Shown here: in pieces, positions 44,095 to 51,799 of the stretch | Position numbering within the stretch: the first letter of the stretch is position 1 | Layout of the letters: each line of letters begins with the position of its first letter | Translations under genes and position numbers: made by a program | The notes under the pieces: model-generated | The model's database searches: none | What the model was told of the DNA's origin: nothing | What the model saw: the letters and a program-made list of their open reading frames with translations, nothing else | Assembly: GCF_049889055.1 (NCBI RefSeq) | Contig: NZ_JBLTWO010000012.1 | Location: 1-64,000, forward strand | Reading direction: 5' to 3' | DNA length: 64,000 nucleotides | From: Rhizorhabdus sp049889055 | GTDB lineage: Bacteria > Pseudomonadota > Alphaproteobacteria > Sphingomonadales > Sphingomonadaceae

Positions 44095-44469
44095 CTACCG
44101 CGCAGGGGCGGGTGCGGCGGCGGGGGGCAGGGCGCCCAGATAGGTCATGATCTTCGGCATGTCGGCAGGATCGATCGGCGCCTTGTAAACGTCGATCATC
44201 TTTTGGACGATCCTGCCCCAGTCGGCTTGCGACAGCGGCGGCTGCACCAGCACCATCGAGGGCGAATGGCAGGCGCGGCAATTGTCGTTCATCACCTGCA
44301 CTTCGGGTCCTGCCGGATATTCGACCTCATAGTCGGTCGGCAGGGTCACGCTGGTGGAGGCCAGGCGCGGCCGTGCCGCATCCTTCGCCCGGGTGCCCGC
44401 GCCGGCAAGCCCGGAACCCAGGACCGAGACCAGCGCGATCGTAGCCGAAAAGGTCAGCATCTTCGACAT
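44095..44469 (-). CDS. sorB: c-type cytochrome subunit of sulfite dehydrogenase (SorB-like)
   Basis: A 124-aa exported monoheme cytochrome. The signal peptide ends near residue 25 (GLAGAGT), and the heme-binding CRACH is at 64-68, with Met ligands available downstream (KMIDVY or ADMPKIM). It overlaps the molybdoenzyme stop by ATGA, as in sorAB-type operons where the cytochrome takes electrons from sulfite oxidation in the periplasm. It is the last gene of the sulfoquinovose operon. Confidence 0.82.
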   Translation of the reverse strand: MSKMLTFSATIALVSVLGSGLAGAGTRAKDAARPRLASTSVTLPTDYEVEYPAGPEVQVMNDNCRACHSPSMVLVQPPLSQADWGRIVQKMIDVYKAPIDPADMPKIMTYLGALPPAAAPAPAR

Positions 44470-45710
44470 CAGGCGTCTCCCGCGATCAGGTGGACGGTCT
44501 CGACCCCCGCGCGCATATAGCCGCCGGGGTTCCAGTTCATTTCCAGCGGTTGCGCCAGCCCCTTCGCATTGGTGCAGCGCGTGGCAACGGCCAGGGCGCC
44601 GGATGCCGGGACCGTCACGCGCGCCTCGAAGCGGCGGAAGCTGTACGGCCCCTCGTCCTTGCCGAGCGTCGCCGCCTGCCAACTGGTCCCGCCGTCGGTC
44701 GACACCTCGACCCTGGCCACTCCGCAATCCCCGCCCATGGCGATGCCCGCGACCGTCAGCCTCCCGGGCTTCACCCGCTGCCCTTCGCGCAGGTTCGTGA
44801 CCAGTGAGCGCGGGACCATGCGGCTGATCGCCTCGCTCGGATACTCCTTTGTCCCCGGCGCGATGTGGCCGAAGGGCGTGGAGGGGACGCGATAGGCCTT
44901 GGCCATCCAGAAATTGTCGTCCTTGCGGTCGAGCACCTCGATCTGGCTGAGCATCTTGATCCAGTAGGTCGAATACCAGCCAGGCACGACCAGCCGCAGC
45001 GGGAAGCCGTTGAGGAGCGGCAATTGCTCCCCGTTCATCTGATAGGCGACCATCACCTCGCCGTCGCGCGCATGGTCCAGTGCGAGCGACTTCAGGAATT
45101 TGGGCGCCTCGGACGTCATCGGATCGTCAAGCCCGCCGAAGCGTATGTCGACGGCGCCGGCCTTCACGCCCGCCCGGTCGAGCAGATCGCGCAGGCGTAC
45201 CCCGCGCCAGCGCGCATTGCCCATCGCGCCATGCGCCCATTCGGCACCCGGCACATTGGGCTGGAACAGGCCGCGCGAATTGCCCGAACATTGGTTGACT
45301 GCGACATAGTCGATCGGCTCGAACTCGCGGATCAGCTGGTCGAGGGTGAAGCTGACCGGTCGATCGACATGGCCGCCGATGGTCAGCCGGAAACTGCCGA
45401 CATCGACGCTCTCCGGAAACCCCCAATGCCAGCGGACATAGAAGCGGTCGTTCGGCGTGATGACGCCCTGGTCGAACACCTCCATCGGCGTTTCCAGCAA
45501 AGGCGGCCGCACCCGCTGCAGGATCATCGGGCCCTTGCCGGGAAAGGCCGTGGTCATCGGTCGTGTCGGCGGCTTGCCCGGCAGGCCAAGGTCGGCAACC
45601 GCCTGCGCCCAGCCTGGGAAGGCGATCATGCCGGTCCCCGCCGCTGCACTCCGCAGCAGGGCGCGCCGGGAGAGGCGGGAGGCAGTGTCGGGCGTGTCGC
45701 TGTGGATCAT
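44469..45710 (-). CDS. sorA: Molybdenum sulfite dehydrogenase catalytic subunit (SorA-like)
   Basis: A 413-aa sulfite-oxidase-family protein. The twin-arginine signal SRRALLRSAAAG precedes a cleavage site after GWAQA, so it is folded with Moco and exported by Tat. The molybdenum-coordinating Cys lies in VAVNQCSGNSRG. The C-terminal Mo-co dimerisation domain includes RVEVSTDGGTSWQAATLG. It oxidises sulfite to sulfate in the periplasm and passes electrons to the adjacent cytochrome. ATG 45710 is 1 bp after the glycerol kinase stop, so it belongs to the same transcript as the sulfite-releasing SmoC-like enzyme. Confidence 0.88.
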   Translation of the reverse strand: MIHSDTPDTASRLSRRALLRSAAAGTGMIAFPGWAQAVADLGLPGKPPTRPMTTAFPGKGPMILQRVRPPLLETPMEVFDQGVITPNDRFYVRWHWGFPESVDVGSFRLTIGGHVDRPVSFTLDQLIREFEPIDYVAVNQCSGNSRGLFQPNVPGAEWAHGAMGNARWRGVRLRDLLDRAGVKAGAVDIRFGGLDDPMTSEAPKFLKSLALDHARDGEVMVAYQMNGEQLPLLNGFPLRLVVPGWYSTYWIKMLSQIEVLDRKDDNFWMAKAYRVPSTPFGHIAPGTKEYPSEAISRMVPRSLVTNLREGQRVKPGRLTVAGIAMGGDCGVARVEVSTDGGTSWQAATLGKDEGPYSFRRFEARVTVPASGALAVATRCTNAKGLAQPLEMNWNPGGYMRAGVETVHLIAGDA

Positions 45711-45711
45711 G

Positions 45712-47187
45712 TCAGGCCTGTCCCAGTTCGAGCGCCAGCAGGGCGCGCCATTGATCGAGCCGCCGTTCCCGCGTCGCGGCGTCCATGCGCGGTACGAACG
45801 TCGAGACGTCCGATCGCATCGCCGCAGCGTCGGTGAGCGTCGCGTGAAGCCCGCAGCCCACCGCCGCCAGCATCGCCGCGCCCAGTGCCGTCGTCTCGAC
45901 ATTGTGCGGCCTTTCGACCTCCAGGTCGAGCATGTCGGCGAGATCCTGCGCAACCCAGTTGTTGGCGCTCATCCCGCCATCGAGGCGCAGCATGGCCCAA
46001 GGCGATCCGTCGGCGGCATAAGCCTGTTTGAGATCGTGCATCTGGTGCGCCATCGATTCGAGCGCGGCGCGCACGATGTGGGCCCTGGTCGCGCCCTGGG
46101 TCAGGCCGCCGATCAGGCCACGCGCCTCGGGTCGCCAGTGCGGCGCGCCGAGACCCGACAAAGCGGGCACGATGCACACGCCGCCATTGTCGGGCACCGA
46201 CCGGGCGAGCGCCTCGGTCTCGGCTGCGGTGCCGACGAAGCCCAACTGGTCGCGCAGCCATTTGACGAGACTGCCGGCGACGAACACCGAGCCTTCGAGC
46301 GCATAGCTGCGCTTGCCGTCGCACTGCGCGAGGACGGTGCCGAGCAGCCGGTTGTTCGAGCGCGGCAGCTCGTGGCCGGTGCTGACGAGGACGAAGGCGC
46401 CGGTGCCCAGCGTCGCCTTCACCTGTCCGGCGGTCAGGCAGTTCTGCCCGATCGTGGCCGCCTGCTGGTCGCCGGCGAGGCCGCAGATCGGGATCGCGCC
46501 GCCGAGCAGGTCGGGCCGAGTGGTGCCGAAGCGGCCCGCCGTATCGACAATCTCGGGCAGCGCCGAAGCGGGGACGCCGAGCAGCGCGAGGAGGTCCGCG
46601 TCCCATGCCGCCTTGTCGAGCGGCATCAGCATCGTCCGGCTGGCATTGGTCGCATCGGTGATGTGCAGCCCGCCGGTCAGCTTCCAGACCAGCCAGCTCT
46701 CGACCGTGCCGAGCGCCAGCCGGTCGCCCAGCGCGGCGGCCTCGGGGACATTGTCGAGGATCCAGCGCATCTTGGTGCCGGAGAAATAGGGGTCGACGAC
46801 CAGCCCGGTCCGCTCGCGGATCATCTGTTCATGGCCATCGGCGCGCAGTTGTTCGCAGAAGCCGGCGGTGCGCCGGTCCTGCCAGACGATCGCGCGGGTG
46901 ACCGGCTCACCGGTGGTCCGGTCCCAGGCGATGACGGTCTCGCGCTGGTTGGTGATGCCGATCGCGGCGATGCGGTCCGCGCCCCCGGCCTTCTCGACCG
47001 CGCGGCGTGCGCAGGCGAGGGTCTTGGTCCAGATCTCGGTCGCGTCATGTTCGACATGGCCGTCGGCGGGATAATGCTGGGTCAGTTCGGCCTGCTCGAT
47101 CGCGGCGACCGTCCCGTCGACCGCGAACAGCATCGCCCGGGTGGAGGTGGTGCCTTCGTCGAGAACCAGCAGATAGGGTGTTTGCAC
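45712..47187 (-). CDS. glpK: Glycerol kinase
   Basis: A 491-aa FGGY-family kinase. LVLDEGTTSTRAMLF gives the N-terminal phosphate loop, and GVCIVPALSGLGAPHWRPEARG and the LRLDGGMSANNWVAQ ATPase blocks are typical of GlpK. It makes glycerol 3-phosphate from glycerol. GTG 47187 has GGGGAGAG upstream; an ATG reading from 47349 runs through the neighbouring gene end. It sits between glpD and the sulfite dehydrogenase in the sulfoquinovose operon. Its likely substrate is glycerol freed from sulfoquinovosyl glycerol. No glpF is present. Confidence 0.93.
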   Translation of the reverse strand: MQTPYLLVLDEGTTSTRAMLFAVDGTVAAIEQAELTQHYPADGHVEHDATEIWTKTLACARRAVEKAGGADRIAAIGITNQRETVIAWDRTTGEPVTRAIVWQDRRTAGFCEQLRADGHEQMIRERTGLVVDPYFSGTKMRWILDNVPEAAALGDRLALGTVESWLVWKLTGGLHITDATNASRTMLMPLDKAAWDADLLALLGVPASALPEIVDTAGRFGTTRPDLLGGAIPICGLAGDQQAATIGQNCLTAGQVKATLGTGAFVLVSTGHELPRSNNRLLGTVLAQCDGKRSYALEGSVFVAGSLVKWLRDQLGFVGTAAETEALARSVPDNGGVCIVPALSGLGAPHWRPEARGLIGGLTQGATRAHIVRAALESMAHQMHDLKQAYAADGSPWAMLRLDGGMSANNWVAQDLADMLDLEVERPHNVETTALGAAMLAAVGCGLHATLTDAAAMRSDVSTFVPRMDAATRERRLDQWRALLALELGQA

Positions 47188-47237
47188 GTCGCTCTCCCCG
47201 CCGGCGCCTTGCCCTAAAGCGTGCACCGGCATCCGTC

Positions 47238-48740
47238 CTATTTCGCCATGCCGGCGAGAAACTCTTCCAGTGCCGCGCGTTGCGCCGCGTCGAGGCGCAG
47301 GCCCAGCTTGCCGCGCCGCCAGAGGATGTCCTCGGCGATCCGCGCCCATTCGCGCTCGACCAGATAGCGGACTTCGGCCTCGGTCAGGCCATGGCCGAAA
47401 TGGCGGCCGCAGGCATCGAGCGATTGGGCGTTGGCAAAGATCTCCAGCGTCAGCCGGCCATAGCTGCGGACCAGCCGCTGAATTGTGCCAGCGTCGAGGA
47501 AGGGATAGCGCTTGGCGATCTCTGCGCGCAACGCCTCGACGCCCTCGACCGGGAAGTCACCGCCGGGCAGGGGGTGCTGGTCGCTCTCGAACGGCTCGCG
47601 CAGTACGGGCAGGCGCTCGGCCAGCGCCTCGATCGCCTCGCGGGCGAGGTGGCGATAGGTGGTGATCTTGCCGCCGAAGACCGACAGCAAGGCAGGCCCC
47701 TCGGCCTCGGGCGACAGTTCGAGGCTGTAGCCGCGTGTCGCTGCCTCGGGCTTGCCCGATCCGTCGTCGATCAGCGGACGCACGCCCGAATAGGTCCAGA
47801 CCACGTCCTCGGGCCGGATGGCCTTGCGGAAATAGCGGCTCGCGCCCTCGCACAAATAGGCGATTTCCTCCTCGCTCGCGCGCACCTCGGCGAGGCTGCC
47901 TTCATGGTCGCGGTCGGTGGTCCCGATCAGCGTGAAGTCCTGCTCATAGGGAATGGCGAAGAAGATGCGCCCGTCGGGCAGCTGGAAGAAATAGCTATAG
48001 GGGTGGTCGAACAGCGCGGGCACGACGATGTGCGAGCCCCGGACGAGCCGCATCCGCCGGCCGCTCTGTTCTTTTGCCCGGCCGAGCAGCGAGAGGACCG
48101 ACGGTCCCGCCGCATTGACGACGGTCTTAGCCCTGAACGCGCCGGCCGAGGTCCGGATCGCCCATTCGTCTCCCGCCCGTTCTAGTGCCAGCACCTCGGT
48201 GCGGGTGCGGACCTCGGCGCCCCGGTCGGCGGCGTCGCGGGCGTTGAGCGCCACCAGGCGCGCATCGTCGACCCAGCAGTCCGAATAGACGAAGGCCTTG
48301 GCATATTCAGGCTTGAGCGGACCGCCGGCCGGATGGCCGCGCAGGTCGATCGACTCGGTTGCCGGCAGCTTCTTCCGCCCGCCGATATGATCGTAGAGAA
48401 ACAATCCGAGCCGCAGCAGCCAGCGCGGGCGCAGCCCCCGCACATGCGGCAGGACGAAGCGCATCGGCCAGATGATGTGCGGGGCGATCGCCCAGAGACG
48501 TTCGCGCTCGCTGAGCGATTCCCGCACCAGCCCGAACTCATAATGTTCGAGATAGCGCAGCCCGCCATGGATCAGCTTGGTCGAGGCCGACGACGTCCCC
48601 TGGGCAAGGTCGCCCTGTTCGAGCAGCAGGACCGACGCCCCGCGCCCGGCCGCGTCGCGCGCTATGCCGCAGCCATTGACGCCGCCGCCGATAACGGCGA
48701 CGTCGAACAGCCGGTCCTGGTTCGTCCGGGGCGTCGTCAT
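47238..48740 (-). CDS. glpD: FAD-dependent glycerol-3-phosphate dehydrogenase
   Basis: A 500-aa membrane-associated dehydrogenase. The FAD motif is DVAVIGGGVNGCGIARDAAGRG, followed by TSSASTKLIHGGLRYLE and FFAIPYEQDFTLIGTTDRDH; SVFGGKITTYRHLA closes the FAD domain. It converts glycerol 3-phosphate to dihydroxyacetone phosphate and feeds electrons to quinone. ATG 48740 lies 11 bp from the SmoC-like stop, a very tight linkage with sulfoquinovose desulfonation. Confidence 0.93.
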   Translation of the reverse strand: MTTPRTNQDRLFDVAVIGGGVNGCGIARDAAGRGASVLLLEQGDLAQGTSSASTKLIHGGLRYLEHYEFGLVRESLSERERLWAIAPHIIWPMRFVLPHVRGLRPRWLLRLGLFLYDHIGGRKKLPATESIDLRGHPAGGPLKPEYAKAFVYSDCWVDDARLVALNARDAADRGAEVRTRTEVLALERAGDEWAIRTSAGAFRAKTVVNAAGPSVLSLLGRAKEQSGRRMRLVRGSHIVVPALFDHPYSYFFQLPDGRIFFAIPYEQDFTLIGTTDRDHEGSLAEVRASEEEIAYLCEGASRYFRKAIRPEDVVWTYSGVRPLIDDGSGKPEAATRGYSLELSPEAEGPALLSVFGGKITTYRHLAREAIEALAERLPVLREPFESDQHPLPGGDFPVEGVEALRAEIAKRYPFLDAGTIQRLVRSYGRLTLEIFANAQSLDACGRHFGHGLTEAEVRYLVEREWARIAEDILWRRGKLGLRLDAAQRAALEEFLAGMAK

Positions 48741-48751
48741 GCCGTCTCCGT

Positions 48752-49837
48752 TCAGCCTTCGAGCGGGCCATGCTGCAGATGCGGCAGCACGTGGCGGGAG
48801 AAGAGATCGGCTTCGGCCGCGTGCGGATAGCCGGACAGGATGAAGGCCTCGATGCCTTCGGCCTGATAGGCGCGCAGCTTCGCCAGCACCTGGTCTGGAT
48901 TGCCGACGATCGCTGCACCGCAGCCCGAGCGGGCGCGGCCGATGCCGGTCCACAGATTGTCCTCGACGAAGCCGTCGCCGCCGGCTGCGCTGCGCAGTTC
49001 GGCCTGGCGCTGCACGCCGACATTCTTGGCGTCGAGCGACTTCTCGCGGATCGCGCGGCCGATCTCGTCGTCGAGCTTGGACAGCAGCCGGTCGGCGGCG
49101 GCGCGGGCCTCTTCTTCGGTGTCGCGCACGACGACATGGACGCGGTAGCCGAACTTCAGCTCACGGCCGAAGCGCGCGGCGCGGCTCTTCATGTCGGCGA
49201 TCGTCTCGCGGACCTTGTCCATCGTGTCGGGCCACATCAGATAGACGTCGCAGCCCTCGGCGGCACATTCGCGGGCATCTTCGGACAGGCCGCCGAAATA
49301 GAAGGCGGGGCAACTGCCCGAGATGGTCGAGATGCGCGGCGGGTCGAGCTTGAGCTTGTAGAACTCGCCCTCATGGTCGAGCGACTGCCCGTCGAGCAGC
49401 GTGCGGACGATCTTCATCACCTCGGTCGCACGGGCATAGCGCGCCTTGCCCGGCAGCGCCTCGCCCGGCATGTCGGACGAGATGATGTTGACGTTCAGCC
49501 GCCCGCCGGTGCCGGCGGCATTGGGGCCCAGGATGCGGTCGAGCGTGGCGATGCGGCGCGCCAGCTGCGGCGGCCAGTCCTCGCCGATGCGGGTGGCCCA
49601 GAGCAGCTTGATGCGGCGCACCTGCGTTGCGACCGCCGCCGCGAAGGCGGTGGTGTCGAGGCCGAGCTGGTAGCCCGAGGGGAGCAGGATATTGTCGAAT
49701 CCGCCCTTCTCGGCCTGCAGCACGATGTTGCGGCAATGCTCCCAGCTCGACTGCAGCCGGCTGTCGGGCACGCCAAGAAATTCATAATCGTCGTCACACA
49801 GCGCGGAGAACCACGCCACTTCGCATTGCTGCGTCAT
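48752..49837 (-). CDS. smoC: Sulfoquinovose monooxygenase (SmoC-like, SsuD family)
   Basis: A 361-aa FMNH2-dependent alkanesulfonate monooxygenase. WFSALCDDDYEFLGVPD at the N-terminus, NIISSDMPGEALPGKARYAR (loop), FYFGGLSEDARECAAEGCDVY, and R232/H234 in FGYRVHV (matching SsuD Arg226/His228) are visible, with ILSGYPHAAEADLF at the C-terminus. The N-terminal block is as I recall it in SmoC of the sulfo-SMO pathway. With O2 and reduced flavin it would convert sulfoquinovose to 6-oxo-glucose and sulfite. It is flanked by the SmoB-like reductase and glpD in one operon. Confidence 0.87.
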   Translation of the reverse strand: MTQQCEVAWFSALCDDDYEFLGVPDSRLQSSWEHCRNIVLQAEKGGFDNILLPSGYQLGLDTTAFAAAVATQVRRIKLLWATRIGEDWPPQLARRIATLDRILGPNAAGTGGRLNVNIISSDMPGEALPGKARYARATEVMKIVRTLLDGQSLDHEGEFYKLKLDPPRISTISGSCPAFYFGGLSEDARECAAEGCDVYLMWPDTMDKVRETIADMKSRAARFGRELKFGYRVHVVVRDTEEEARAAADRLLSKLDDEIGRAIREKSLDAKNVGVQRQAELRSAAGGDGFVEDNLWTGIGRARSGCGAAIVGNPDQVLAKLRAYQAEGIEAFILSGYPHAAEADLFSRHVLPHLQHGPLEG

Positions 49838-49874
49838 CTTCGCCTCCCGGGCCTATCCTTGAACAACCGGCTGC

Positions 49875-50789
49875 TCAGGGCAGCCTTTCTCCGCGTGCGG
49901 CCACCAGCACCGCATACCAGTCCTCGCGCGACCAGCGGACGTCGCGGGCCTTCGAGCCCTCGGCGATCCGCTCGGGCTGCTGCGACCCAATGATCGGGAC
50001 GATGCCCGCCGGATGCGCCATCAGCCAGGCATAAGCCGCCACCGTCAGCGACACGCCCTGCTCGGTCGCCACCTTGGCCAGCGCCTCGACCACCGCCTTG
50101 TCGCGCTGCGTTTCGGGGTTGGCCAGGCGACCGCCGCCGAGCGGCGACCAGGCCATCGGCACGAGGCCGAGCATCATCGCCTGGTCCAGTTCGCCATTTT
50201 CGAAGCAGGTGATGCGCAGCGGGCTGATCTCGGGCTGGGTCGTCACCAGCTTGTTGCCCAGGAACTGCTGCAGCGCTGCGGTCTGGTGGATGGTGAAGTT
50301 GGACACGCCGATGGTGCGGATCTTGCCGGCGGCGACGGCATCGTCGAGCGCGCGGGCGACTTCCTGCGGATGGGCGAGGATGTCGGGGCGGTGGACCTGC
50401 CACAGCTCGACGCCGTCGACCTTCAGGCGGCGCAGCGAGGCGTCGATCGCTTCGGCCAGATAGGCCTTGCTCTGGTCATAGGGCAAAGGCGGGCGGATGC
50501 CGCCCTTGGTCGCCAGCACCATGCGGTCGCGCAGCGCCGGTTCGGCGGCCAGCACCTCGCCCAGCATCGCCTCGGCATCACCGAAGCCATGGGTGCCGTC
50601 GAATCCATAGATGTCGGCCGTGTCCAGCAGGGTGATGCCGGCGTCGAGCGCGGCATGGACCAGGCGCGCGGCTTCCGACACGGTGCGGCCGTCCTCGGCG
50701 AGGCGCCACATGCCCCAGGCAATGGAGGAAATCTCGATGCCGCTGGCGCCCAGGGTGCGGGTGGCCGGCGGCTGGGGAAGAAGACTCAT
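49875..50789 (-). CDS. smoB: Aldo-keto reductase (SmoB-like 6-oxo-glucose reductase)
   Basis: A 304-aa AKR. The catalytic tetrad is D56 and Y61 (LLDTADIYG), K95 (LATKGG) and H133 (WQVHRPD). The C-terminal cofactor block is VPIIGSQQPERIAEG. The WGMWRLAEDGRT opening and position beside the monooxygenase match the SmoB enzymes that reduce 6-oxo-glucose to glucose. ATG 50789 is chosen because it overlaps the LacI stop as ATGA; ATG 50795 is the alternative. Confidence 0.87.
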   Translation of the reverse strand: MSLLPQPPATRTLGASGIEISSIAWGMWRLAEDGRTVSEAARLVHAALDAGITLLDTADIYGFDGTHGFGDAEAMLGEVLAAEPALRDRMVLATKGGIRPPLPYDQSKAYLAEAIDASLRRLKVDGVELWQVHRPDILAHPQEVARALDDAVAAGKIRTIGVSNFTIHQTAALQQFLGNKLVTTQPEISPLRITCFENGELDQAMMLGLVPMAWSPLGGGRLANPETQRDKAVVEALAKVATEQGVSLTVAAYAWLMAHPAGIVPIIGSQQPERIAEGSKARDVRWSREDWYAVLVAARGERLP

Positions 50790-51799
50790 GAACATGTCCT
50801 GCGTGGCGGCGCGACGGAGCCGCGCTCGATCAGTTGGTGGGGAAGACGGCGGTGGGCGATGTCGCCCCCCGCGATGAGGATCTCCGTGGCGGTGTGCGCC
50901 AGGTCGAACATCGGCTGGTGGATGGTGGTGAGCGGCGGCCAGACGGTGCGCGCCAGCGTGGTGTCGTCGAAGCCGGCCACCGACAGGTCGCCGGGCAGAT
51001 CGAGGCCCCGGTCGTGCGCGACCGCGAGCACGCCCGCCGCCATGTCGTCGTTGGAGGCGAAGATCGCGGTCGGCGGCTCGGCCATGTCGAGAAAGGCGGC
51101 ACCGGCCGTCACGCCGCTGTCGAAGTCGAACTCCCCGCTCGCCACCAGCTGCGGCTCATAGGATATGCCCGCCCGGTCGAGCGCGCGGCGATAGCCGAAC
51201 AGGCGGTCGTCCGATGCCATGTGGTTGGGATGGCCCTTGATGAAGCCGATCCGCCGATGCCCCATGTTGACGAGATGGGTCGTCATGTCGTCGGCGGCCT
51301 GCGCGTCGTCCATATAGACCGAGCTCGTCAGCGCATGGTTGGTGCCCGGCGAGATGCGGACGAAGGGTATGTCCATCGCCTCCAGCGCGCGCAGCACCTC
51401 ATCGCAGTCGGTGACCGGCGACGACAGGATGATCCCGTCGACATGGGTTTCGGTGACGAGCCCGCGCACCTGATCGCCGACATTGGGTGCTGCGACGTCG
51501 ACCGGCTGGGCGAGCAGGCGGATGCCGTCGGCCTGGCAGCGCGACCAGCAGCCATTCTGGATCTGGAACATATAGTAGGGGCTGTGATTGTCGTAGATCA
51601 GCGCGATCTGGTTCGACTTGGCGCCCGACAGGATGCGCGCGGCGATGCTCGGCCGGAAATCGAGCTCGCGCATCGCCAGCTGCACGCGCGCCCTGGTTTC
51701 CGCGCTGACATAAGGATGGTCGTTGAGTACCCGGCTGACGGTCTTGACCGCCACCCCCGCACGCGCCGCGACATCCCTGATGTTCGATCTTTCGCTCAC
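50786..51799 (-). CDS. LacI-family transcriptional regulator of the sulfoquinovose operon
   Basis: A 337-aa regulator. The N-terminal HTH and hinge are IRDVAARAGVAVKTVSRVLN and RARVQLAMRELDFRPS. A periplasmic-binding-protein-like effector domain follows, with GVLAVAHDRGLDLPGDLSVAGF and RTVWPPLTTIHQP. GTG 51799 overlaps the sulfoquinovosidase stop as GTGA. It probably represses the operon and the divergent receptor until sulfoquinovose or a derivative binds (inference from location). Confidence 0.9.
   Translation of the reverse strand: MSERSNIRDVAARAGVAVKTVSRVLNDHPYVSAETRARVQLAMRELDFRPSIAARILSGAKSNQIALIYDNHSPYYMFQIQNGCWSRCQADGIRLLAQPVDVAAPNVGDQVRGLVTETHVDGIILSSPVTDCDEVLRALEAMDIPFVRISPGTNHALTSSVYMDDAQAADDMTTHLVNMGHRRIGFIKGHPNHMASDDRLFGYRRALDRAGISYEPQLVASGEFDFDSGVTAGAAFLDMAEPPTAIFASNDDMAAGVLAVAHDRGLDLPGDLSVAGFDDTTLARTVWPPLTTIHQPMFDLAHTATEILIAGGDIAHRRLPHQLIERGSVAPPRRTCS

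Noticed and set aside
45457..47217. 586-codon open frame on the plus strand
   Set aside because: It is antisense to glpK and the sulfite dehydrogenase, both with clear catalytic motifs.
48752..49837. SsuD for general alkanesulfonate sulfur scavenging
   Set aside because: No ssuA/B/C/E genes nearby. It is operonic with a sulfoquinovosidase and sulfite oxidation, which points to carbon use rather than sulfur starvation.
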